Shown one piece after another: positions 38,401 through 50,400 of a stretch of 64,000 bases of DNA; positions within the stretch are counted from its first letter, which is position 1; each line of letters begins with the position of its first letter. The notes under the pieces were generated by a model. That model made no database searches and was not told the origin of the DNA. It saw nothing but the letters and a program-made list of their open reading frames with translations. Where the stretch lies: the NCBI GenBank assembly GCA_903813345.2, contig CAIIXF020000001.1, forward strand, positions 60,901,885-60,965,884. Direction: 5' to 3'. Source of the stretch: Owenia fusiformis (taxonomy: Eukaryota > Annelida > Polychaeta > Sabellida > Oweniidae). The position numbers and the translations under genes are program-made.

Positions 38401-41400
38401 ATGACAAAATCTCAATTTACCTTGAAAATATATCATGTGATTTAAGAAATGAGCACAAGTGAGAGCATGTCTGTAGGAAATGATTTTGAAAAATAATTTT
38501 GTACATTTTCAAAAAAGTGTTATTTTGCACAATTCTGAGAGGGTGCTATGTTGACTTATAATGCATTGTCTCAGACTTAAATCCAATGATTTTATTGAAA
38601 TGGTTGACAGACCTACATTTTACCTGAGCATCTCTTTTATACTTGGATATTTGTAAGAACAATGTAATTGTGCTATCAATGTTGTTTGTGTCTTGTGAAT
38701 AAATTGTATGATGTCACAATGAGCTAAATATGTCACAATGAGCTAAATAAGTGCAGCAGTAAAATTTGTTCCTGGTCTTGAGAATAAAATGTTGTAAGAG
38801 ATGTTACATGTTATTGGTCCAATGTCTATTTATTGACTGTATAGTAGCTAATAGAGGTAGCATCAGTCGTGGTCGTGTCATAGGTTTTAGGTAGATATAA
38901 AGGTGGTAGCAGTGTTGGATTTTATGGAGATATGTGAAAATACCGCTATCTTTATTTTAAAATTGCTATTACCCTTTAGTCTATGGTATCTGCCATGTAT
39001 TATGACATTGGTAGCATTTGTAATACAGTTAAGCTTAATTAAAAGATGTCATTTGTGATGTGTACATGCACATGGTGGTGTTAGCATTCATCAACTGTTC
39101 CTGTCACACATATTAGATGATGTGGAGATAGTGTTTGTTACCGTGTTGCTGTGTTGATAATCCCCACAAATATATAACTTATTTTGGAGGAAATTTTTCC
39201 ATTTTCCATCGTAAAATGTGCTTCACTTCAGTGGATGGTGTGTTGAGTATGTGGTCAGACTGGTTGCAATGTGATAAGACATGCGGGGGAGGAACACATA
39301 GCAGAGAGCGCACATGTCAAGGCCCATTTTATGGTGGGAAAGACTGCAATGGTCCTCTTAAAGAACATAAAAATTGCAATACCCACAACTGTCCAAGTAT
39401 GTTTAAAGTATTTCATATATCATTGCCTTAGCTAGGATTTCACAAATGGGCAACCTTTTTTGTTGTTGATGAGACAAAAATTGTCGGAGGCTGATCTAGC
39501 ATTTAATTTTTTAAATTCTTGGCCCATTTAGGCAAAAATCATTTGGAGCCCAAAAGTCACCTTAAAAGGTAATTATGCAGTACTCTTGTAATGTAGTACT
39601 TTAAAATAAAAATGACCATACATGTACCCATGTGCTTTCTAGTGGCTTATGCACAAAGTCGCTGTATTTCATTCAAATTTTAATTCAGCTAATTATTTAC
39701 TTAGTTGATGGTAGAGTATCAGATTGGAGCAATTGGTCAGAATGTACGAAATCATGTGGACAGGGTGTACAGAGCAGAGACAGAATCTGTGAAGGGCCCT
39801 ATTATGGTGGTACACCCTGTAGTGAACATTTGAATGAAACTCAGGAATGTCAGACACATCCTTGTCCAGGTATTCATCCATTGAATCAGTACTTTAATAA
39901 GAATATATGAAAGCAATTTAAGCTATGGCATACAGGTGACAGGTCATCTCAACCTCAAGTCAACTCAACCCAGTCAAACTCAACCCCAAGTCAAGTCAAC
40001 CCCAAGTCAAGTTGGGGTTGAGTTGACTTGTGGTTGAGTTTTACTGGGTTGAGTTGACTTGGGGTTGAGATGACCAGAAAGCATACATGCATATCCATGA
40101 GCAAATATGATTAACCTTTATAACAACATAACATACTAGTAAACTTCAAAAAAAAGAAAAAAATTAATTAAAGTACATGCAAATATCAGAAATACATAAA
40201 ACTAAATATATAGCATATCGGGAATTTTTGTTTATTGAATCGTTTAACTCTTCAGGTTGGTGGTTCAGAAAATTGAAAATGAAATAAGATGATAATGTAG
40301 TGTATATCCTGGGTGTATATTCCTTCTTACCCTTCATTCAACTCAAACTTATAATTTTACTACTGCACTTATGTTGATGTGACCCTAGTATAGAGGAACA
40401 TCCTGATATTTCAGTTGACGGAGTATTTGAGCCCTGGTCTAACTGGACAATGTGTAATGTAAGCTGTGGGGGAGGGGGACAGTCACGATTTAGAGAATGT
40501 TTGGGTCCTTTCTATGGAGGATTAGAGTGTGATGGGGAATTCAATGAAACACGAGATTGTAATATCCATCATTGTCCAGGTATGACACTACAAACTACTG
40601 GTAAATTAATTCTTGTCAAGATTTTTTCAAAATAATTTCCTTAATAGTACATTCCAAATATATTAAGACTTAATTTAGGCAAATTAGTTGGTTTATACAG
40701 GTTCAGAAACCATTATTAAACCTTTCTTAATATCCCTCTCGAGCCACCTTAACATCCTATTAGAGCCCTCTTAAAATCCCAAATAGAGCCACCCTAAAAT
40801 CCAAATAGAGACACCTTAACATCTTACTAGAGCCACCTTAACATCCCATTAGAGCCACTTTGACATCATACTCAGAGCCAAATTCACATTCCAATAGAGC
40901 CACCTTCACATCCCGCTAGAGCCAGATTCACATCCTACTAGAGCCACCTTCACATCCCACTAGAGCCACCTTAAAATCCCAATAGGGCCACCTTAACATC
41001 CCACTAGAGCCACCTTAACATCTTACTAGAGCCACCTTAACATCCCATTAGAGCCACTTTGACATCATACTAGAGCCAGATTCACATTCCAATAGAGCCA
41101 CCTTCACATCCCGCTAGAGCCAGATTCACATCCTACTAGAGCCACCTTCACATCCCTCTCTAGCCACCTTAAAATCCCAATAGGGCCACCTTAACATCCC
41201 ACTAGAGCCACCTTAACATCTTACTAGAGCCACCTTAACATCCCATTAGAGCCACTTTGACATCATACTCAGAGCCAGATTCACATTCCAATAGAGCCAC
41301 CTTCACATCCCACTAGAGCCACCTTCACATCCCACTATAGCCACCTTAAAATCCCAATAGGGCCACCTTTACATCCCACTAGAGCCACCTTGACATCATA

Positions 41401-44400
41401 CTAGAGCCAGATTCAGATTCCAATAGAGCCACCTTCACATCCCACTAGAGCCAGATTCACATCCCACTAGAGCCACCTTCACATCCCACTAGAGCCACCT
41501 TAACATCACACTAGAGCAACCTTAAAATCCCAATATGGCCACCTTAACATCCCATTAGAGCCACCTTAACATCACACTTGAGCCACCATAACATTTCAAT
41601 AGAGCCACCTTCACATCCCATTAGAGCCACCTTCACATCCCACTAGAGCCACCTTAAAATCCCAATATGGCCACCTTAACGTCCCATTAGAGCCACCTTA
41701 ACATCACACTAGAGCCACTGTAACATTCCAATAGAGCAACCTTCACATCCCACTAGAGCAACCTTAAAATCCCAATAGGACCGCCTTAACATCCCACTGA
41801 ATCTACCTTAACATTGCAATAAGGCCACTTTTATATCCCGAAAGGCCCACTTTAACATCCCACTTTAGCCACCTTAAGCTATTGATAATGCTACCTTTAG
41901 TTCAGTGAGATCATATCTTATATTTTGTAGAATGTTGTCTCAATTCATATCCTACATTGTTTCTTGTAGTGGATGGTGAATTGACTCCCTGGTCAGAATG
42001 GGACCCTTGTAGCCTGGAGTGTGGGGCGGGGGTGCAGTGGCGATACAGAACTTGCTATGGACCATTTTATAATGGAGTAGATTGTGTCGGTGCCCTCAAT
42101 GAATCCCAGTCCTGTAACACTCACCATTGCCCTGGTAGACATTCTATTAGTTATCTCCCTGTTTCAGTGTGTTATGATGCAGTTTTAGTAACTTGTTTGA
42201 TGAGCATTGTGTCAAGTTTGATATCTGCATGTTATAGTGAGTGCACTGTTATTCTCTGAGAATTCTAGGAATGATAAAACCAGATAATTCTTACTGCTGC
42301 ACTTTTTACAGATATAAATACTACACACGTGATTGAAATAATATTGTAAACTGGTATCTTTCTTAATGCATTGCTTGATCTCATTCTGTTCATTTTGTAA
42401 TCCTGAAATTACATTTAATAATTAAAACTGAGCAAATTAAGATATGTAGATCCTGTTCATTACTTAGATAAAAAAAACAAAGTACAACCAGCTATAAGAA
42501 TAGAAACACCAACATCCCAAACTATGACCAGCTCAAACCTGACAGTAACATACTGGTGCCTCTTTTGTTAGAGATTTAACAATCAATTCATGTTTTGTTT
42601 CTAATATGCAAAGAAAACCCTTGAAAAAACAATGTAGAACTAACAATATATTATTTTTGAAGAAACACCCTTGAAAAATGTTAAAACCACCAATATGTTA
42701 TTTTCCAGTTGATGGCTATGTGTCAAATGTTAAAACTACCAATATGTTATTTTCCAGTTGATGGCTATGTGTCAAAGTGGGGTGACTGGGAGAATTGTAG
42801 TTTGGAGTGCGGAGGAGGGGTAACTCACAGAGTCAGACATTGTATTGGACCTTTCTATGATGGCAAAGATTGCGCAGAACCTCTCACAGAGAGCAGGATG
42901 TGCAATACACACTTCTGCCCAGGTAATGCCTATTATAAAATTGTATCATTGTTATTTCAGAATTTCATGATTGATTTGTGTACTTTGTTTATTCAAGTTG
43001 TTATCCAGTCCTTATTTAAGCCATTATTTGGGTCAAGTCATCTAATGTCTTGTGATATGAAGATTTTCAGTTCAATTTCCAATATATGTTTGAAAGTAAG
43101 TCAACCATTGGGGTTTGTAGAAAAAACTGGGTACCGGGTACTGGGTACCATATGCTAAATGCTCTCTGCTGTTATTAAATGTACAGAATGTCATATGTAT
43201 TTCAGTTGATGGAATATTGACGACTTGGGGAGATTGGATCGACTGTAATGTGACTTGTGGTGGTGGGGTAGAGTGGCGCCACCGCACATGTATTGGGCCA
43301 TTCTATGAGGGGGCACCATGTCCAGGAGCCTTGCGGGAGTCCCAACTGTGCAATACTCAACCTTGTCCGGGTACACTTCAAAATCTATTTTTATATTGTA
43401 CCCTGTTTCGTGAATATAGTACTACAGTATATATATTATTGAGAAAATGAAAATGTCAGATTAGTCATGAAAATACTTGAATTTCTCGCAATAGGGTGAA
43501 ACAACTCTTTAAAATTATTGTAAAGATCATAGGTCTTGGATTCATTGTGTCCCCAAATGATATTTAAGATATTGTAATATTTGAAAGGTTTTAAGAGAAA
43601 AATGTTCTTACATGCATTTTTCAGATTAAATTTTTAATTACATCATGTAGATGTGTGTTTAAATAAATAGGTAGATGCTCATCGACTTGTGATTGTGATA
43701 AAAAACTCAGTATCCCAAAATAACAAAATAACATATTTTTTCAAGTTACTGAGCAAGTCACTGCTGCACTTATAGTATGCCCATATATGGGCGTTAATAT
43801 GAAAATTGTGTATTAACGTTATGTCGTACTGTGCTTAATCTTGTGAACATCCTCCAATTGCATGGTTTCAGCCATCATCCCATCTGTTCCTTCCTTCTGC
43901 AAAGTGGATGATATCTGGAACCTTGTATTTGGAGAATGCATTGTGTTTGCTATTGTTGAATAATAATGTGCATTCATTAACCTCTGTTTTAGACTTTGAT
44001 GCATGTGTGTTTATATTGCAAAATGAGATAGATAGTGGTGTATATATTTTAGTGATGTGAAATTAGTTGGTTTTATCAGCTTTGAAAGCTTTGTGTCTGA
44101 TTTTAATTTGCTGCACCATAATTTCAGATACAGTAAAACCTGTAAATGGGAACACCTCTAAAGAGAACACCTAGAAATGTGAACGCTTCAGTTCAATGTT
44201 TTGGTTGTTTCTTCAAAATCCATGTTTTCTGAACCTCATTAAGTGAACACTTTTACCTAATTCTATTTTGACATTCTCTTGATTAAGGTTTTACTGTATT
44301 ACCAAAGCATGTTCATTTAGCTGCCAATGTTTTATCATATATAAGTATCATTTACCCAGCATTGTATACATGTACAGTATATACATCAGTATAATATATA

Positions 44401-47400
44401 CAGTATTGTATATACAACAGTGTCGATGAATCAAGCCTGATAGGCTTCCATGCATTTCATTTTGATTTTGTTTTAGCAGCAAATGGGGATACATTTCGTT
44501 ATTTATTACAAGAAGAAAATTTCAAACTTTTATCTTGGGAAATTTTGAATAGTCTTGATATTAGCAAAATATTGATACACAATCAGTCAAAATGTTATTT
44601 GATTTCTCCAGCTTTTGAAAAATCAAGTGACTAACTAATATTATTGATGATTGGTGTGCTTCTAGTTGATGGCGTCTGGGAGCTATTTAGTGATTGGTCA
44701 GTCTGCAGCGTCACCTGTGGTGGGGGGAGCCGATACAGGACACGTAATTGTACAGGGCCATACTATGGTGGTGCTGAATGTCAAGGGGACAGTCAGGAGA
44801 CTGAACCATGTAACACAAACTCATGCATGAGTAAGTAATTAAGTTGAGTGGAAGTCATGAATGAGTAAGTAATTAAGTTGAGTGGAAGTCATGAATGAGT
44901 AAGTAATTAAGTTGAGTGGAAGTCATGAATGAGTAAGTAATTAAGTTGAGTGGAAGTCATGAATGAGTAATTAATTAAGTTGAGTGGAAGTCATGAATGA
45001 GTAAGTAATAAGGTTGAGTGGAAGTCAAACATGAGTAAGTTATTAAGTTGATTGATGCATGAGTAAGTAATTAAGTTGAGTGATGCATGAATAAGTAATC
45101 CATTTGAGTGAAATTCATGCATGAGTAAGTAATTAAGTTGAGTGGAAGTCATGTATGAGTAAGTAATTAAGTTGAATGGAAGTCATGCATGAGTAAGTTA
45201 TTAAGTTGAGTGATGCATGAATAAGTAATTAATTTGAGTGAAAGTCATGCATCCATAAGTAATTTATTTGAGTGAAAGTCATGCATAAGTAAGTAATTAA
45301 GTTAAAGTTATGCATGAGTAAGGAATTAAGGTGAGTGATGTTGAATAAGTAATTAAGTTGAATGGAAGTCATGCATGAGTAAGTAATTAAGTTGAGTGGA
45401 AGTCATGTATGAGTAAGTAATTATGTTGAGTGGAATACATGCATGAGTAAGTAATTAAGTTGAGTGTTGCATGAATAAGTAATTAATTTGAGTGAAAGTC
45501 ATGCATAAGTAAGTAATTAAGTTGAGTTAACTCATGCATGAGTAAGTAATTAAGTTGAGTGTTGCATGAATAAGTAATTAATTTGAATGAAAGTCATGTA
45601 TAAGTAAGTTATTAAGTTGAGTTAACTCATGCATGAGTAAGGAATTAAGTAGAGTGATGTATGAATAAGTAATTACGTTGAGTGGAAGCCATGCATGACT
45701 AAGTGATTAATGTTTGGTCAAATGTAAAGTAATTTGTTGAATAGTTAAATTCTGTCTCCCTCTTTAAAAATACTAAAGAATTTTGAAATTGCCCCCAATC
45801 CATTCTGAACATTCCAGTTTCCTCATCAATTAAATTATATTTGAGATAAATATTTGGTTAACTTCTAATTTTTGACTTAAAGAATATGTTCCATGATTGA
45901 AGATCCAATAAGGTTATGCTTAATCTTAGTCTCTGTCTTCTAGTCCCAGGAGAGTGGCTTGACTGGGGTCCCTATGGATTGTGCGACCAGACATGTGATG
46001 CTGGGAAGGCTATGAGAAAGCGGGAGTGTAACATGACCACACACGCCCACCTGACTGACCCCTGTATTGGGAATGACACAATGTTCCAAACATGTAACAA
46101 CATCTCTTGTAACCCGGGTAGGCATAAGTTATCATATACATGTAGTTTTTTCAAAGGTCAACTTTTTTCCATCACCATAGTTTCATCAACTATTTCATTG
46201 ACTCCTGAAGGTGAAGCTTTCAGCCATTTTCAATAATATATACGTTTTCCAAATTCAGTCATATAAAGTATATATGGTACCTGCTACACAGCAGGCTTAA
46301 AGAGTGTCATTATGAAGCATTTTGAGAAAAAGCTTCCTAAGAAGGACTTTGTTCCTGTGTACCACCTCAGACCTCCTTTGGTAAGAAGCTTTTTGTCAAA
46401 ATGCTCCTAAACAACATATATAAAGGAAAGCAATTAATCTTACTGTTTAAAAATCCATGTTTTGTATATATAACCTTCATCCCCTATCACTGTTCCACAG
46501 CTAGTTACTTTGACAGAACAAAATGGATGAACTTCCTGGTTATGAGGTTTTTGTTTTCTCAATTTAAACCGTCAAGTCAAGTTGCAGATTATAATTTGGA
46601 ACAAAGCTGGAAAATATAGTCTTGGTTTTATAACTTTCTTTGATTTGGAATTTGTTTTGTTAATGGAGTTGCAATTCATATATTTAGTCCCTCGCTTTTG
46701 TTACATTGACGAAAGTCCGTTATATTACCAATGTGTACTTTGACGACTTACGTCATTGTGACAAAAGCGATGGTCTAAATGCATGAATTACAGCTTTATT
46801 TAAAAATCAAATTCCAAAGCAAGAGCATTTCTAAAAACTAGACTATATTGTCTAGCTTTGTGCCAGATAATCCCCAAACAATCCCCAACTTGACTTATAA
46901 GTAGGTTTAAAGTGTCTGTGCGATGCTCATGGGGTCAAAATTTAGTTTATACATGTTTTAAATGAAGTAAACACCACTTACAAGTCAAACCATGTTCCGT
47001 TCTTGTAAGTCTTTATATAAATGTGAAATTTGATGTTCAAAATAGGGAACCCAATGTCAAGTGCCAATCATGACATCACGATCAGAATAGGTTTTGAACT
47101 GGTTGCTGCCACTGCATTCAATGCAGTGCGGAAATGATTCAACTTTGACTACTTTGGAGCCACGATTTTTCCTCCAATGAGCGAAAAATATAATACCTCA
47201 ATTGGAGCTCCCCGACCCTGTGTTGCGTTTTCACAAAGCTTGTCTTGCAGAATTACGTTCTGGCCAGTCAAAATACAGTATAGAAACTATACACGTTGAG
47301 TTGATCCTGTTACACAACTCAATGCTGTTTAATTTTTTTTGAGAAGCATTACTCCTTTCTGGCCAATCAGAACACAGTATAACAGGAACACTTTTGAATT

Positions 47401-50400
47401 TACATTCGAGTTGCATAACGCATTGCCGATTAAAATCCATAACTGGTTCTGATGGGGACTTCATGTTTTTTTCTGGGAAATCTTATTTTGGCACTGAAAG
47501 ACAATCAGATGAAGATGTGAGTCTGTTGGTATACTGTTTCTACCAACCAATACCCATTGAATCTATTTGTGTAAAGAAAAATAAATGGAAATTATCAAAT
47601 TGGCACTTTAAATCGAGAAAACAAAAAATATGTATCCAGGAAGTTCATCCATTTTGTTACATTGACGTTCCGTCATAGTAACTAGATGTGGAACAGTGTC
47701 TATGTGGTATTTTATATTCCAGTTCCCTCCTGTAGTTATTACTATGAGCTTGGCTTACGCCAGAACACAACTGTTGACATTGACCCTGATGGCCCTGACG
47801 GTGAGAATGAACCATTTCAAGTGTTCTGTGATATGACAACAACTGAAGATGGCATCACATATGTCTGTAAGGGAAACTCATAGAACTCTCTCTATTACAA
47901 TCATAACATACTTGTTCAACTGTTCATAAATTATCTATATTTATCTGCCACTCTGTATTTATGGCAATTTGTAGCACTTTTAATTATTTACTCTGTTTTA
48001 CAATGTTACTGTACTTATAATTAAATTATAAGAAATGTTCATAAACAGAATTTCAGCTTTACAAGTTGAAATACAGTAGACATGTCTTATCTGAACATCA
48101 CTGGGACCAGGCAAAACAAGTGTTCACATGTAGAGTTTTCAGATTAGGGAGGTGTTTAGATACACAAGTTTTACAATTTCCTAAATTATGAGTACTCTCC
48201 ATTGCTGTTCCAGTACATGATATGATGGAGCGGACACAGGTCCAAGGTTACGAGGGTGCAGGAGAATACACGAAACAGCTAATTTATGCGAATAACACAG
48301 TGACGAACATTGCTCAGGTTACGCATCTAGTCGACTATTCGTTGGAATGTAAACAATTCATCAAATGGGAGTGCAAGTCAGCGATTCTTGAGCATCAGTA
48401 TTATGAAGACGAACGGACTACTTTCTGGCAAAACCGTTACGGGATAGATATGAAATATTGGGGTGGAGGTCCGCCAGATGGCTATGGATGTGCATGTGGC
48501 CTGAATCACTCTTGTGCAGATCCTGCAAAAACATGCAATTGTGATGCCAACGATGACCGTTGGGGAACAGACGAGGGATTTATTACAAAGAAATTGGACC
48601 TCCCTGTAACATCTTTCTTGGCCGGAGATACAGGTAATACATGTAGAAACTGTTATATAAATGTACTTAGAGACATTGCTATTGAAAAATGATATCAGTT
48701 ACATATTTTGATGTTTGTAGAATACAAAATGGTGACAATTTAAAGAAACCACATGGCTACATGTATCATATCTGTCTGTAGATGGGACATGAGGTCCAAA
48801 GTACAAAAATTAGATAAGAAGTGACAGTCTGTGGTGTCAGCTAGAACCAAGTTTACCTAATGAACACGTCTTAGTCGACACAAGATTTTTGGCTATCCAA
48901 AGTACATGCATGTACATATTTCAAGCCATGCAGTTGAGATTTTCAGAGGCAGATAGATGGAGGCAACAACTTTGGTGAGCAGCTAGAGGAATCTATTTAC
49001 CTTATACTACATACTTGTATATGCAACAAGACATGTTCAAACAGATTTTTTATCCCATCAAACAGAGTTCAAGGGGATATACGGAATGACTCAATCTGTC
49101 TGCAGGCCCGTAGCCAGGATTTGCCAAGGGAGGTTCAGTTTTCAAGATTTTCCAGGGTGGGTTCACATCTGACAATTTTGGCCCAAATATGGCTAAAATC
49201 ACTTGAGAAATGCTCAAAATGGTGAAAAACTGCATGATTTTGAATGAATTTTTGGCCAGGTGGGTAACCCCTCCTGGCTACGGGCCTGGTCTGTCTCCAT
49301 CCGTCCCTCCGTAAGTATGTTCATCGGTCTGTCCAGGCAATATCTCAAATCTAGCTTGTGTTGCTAGGTAACTATGAAGACAACCAGAAGCTTTTTTTTA
49401 CAGACTGGCTGAGCTTAAAAAATGTTAATAAATCGAATTGGTATTACACTAGGTAGTACTACCCCACCAGAAGATGCCTATGTGACACTAGGCCCCCTCA
49501 TATGTGTCGGCCAGGGAGAGCCACCCACAGAGGCTGAAGAGGCTGCGCAAGAGGGGAACTATGATGACTATTTTGAATATTTTTGATGAGACATTCGTAA
49601 GATTGGTATTTTAAATGTTTTCTTTTTCTTAAGGAATGTCTTCTTTAATTGGATGGCAATGCAGAATGCAGGAATGCTGTACAGTAAAACCTTATAGTCT
49701 GAACACCACTGGGACCAGTGTTCTTATTTAGGGCTTTTTATATAGAAGTCCATGGTGGATGACAAAATGGACCGAGAAATGTTTACATTGAGAGGTGTAT
49801 GGAACTGAGAGGTGTTCAGATATACAGGTTTTACTGGATTTTGTTTTTCAGTTTTCAAATGTTTAGGAATGTTTTTTAAAATGATTGTCTTTTTGAATGA
49901 TTATGTTAATTCAAAATATCTCTATTGTATTTTTTTTATTGTATAAGCAAGTTTTTATGTGATTCATTTATCCTGACATTTTTATAAGTGTTAATCTTTG
50001 GCCATAAATCTTGCATTTTGTCAAGGAATGTTCTTTAAGGTACTCTCTCATTTAGGGTTTATCTTATGCCATTATTACCACTTTCTTCTATTATTAAGTA
50101 TTTTTATTAATCTTTCTTAATAAAATTTTCATGATTTTTACCCTCAGTTTTGTAATTTTATATATTTTTTTCAAAATCATCTACAAGTTTTCAGAAGTTC
50201 AAATCTGACATTAAATTTAAGATTTGACCTTCAATGGCCTTCTCAAGGTGAAAAGGTCAAAAGGGTGTTTTTTCAACTTGCTTCAAATTGAACACATTTT
50301 TTTCAAAATCATCTACAAGTTCTCAGAAGTTCAAATCTGACTTCAAATCGACCAAACTTAAACTTTAAATCATCTAAAAGTTCTCAAGGTCAAAAAAGAG

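Noticed and set aside
42709-42757. Upstream acceptor of TSP1 module 18 as the true exon start
   Set aside because: In phase 1 it reaches TGA within the duplicated segment; only the copy at 42758 keeps the 165-nt module.
40736-45700. CRISPR-like regular repeats
   Set aside because: Units are contiguous minisatellites without unique spacers, in introns of an animal gene.
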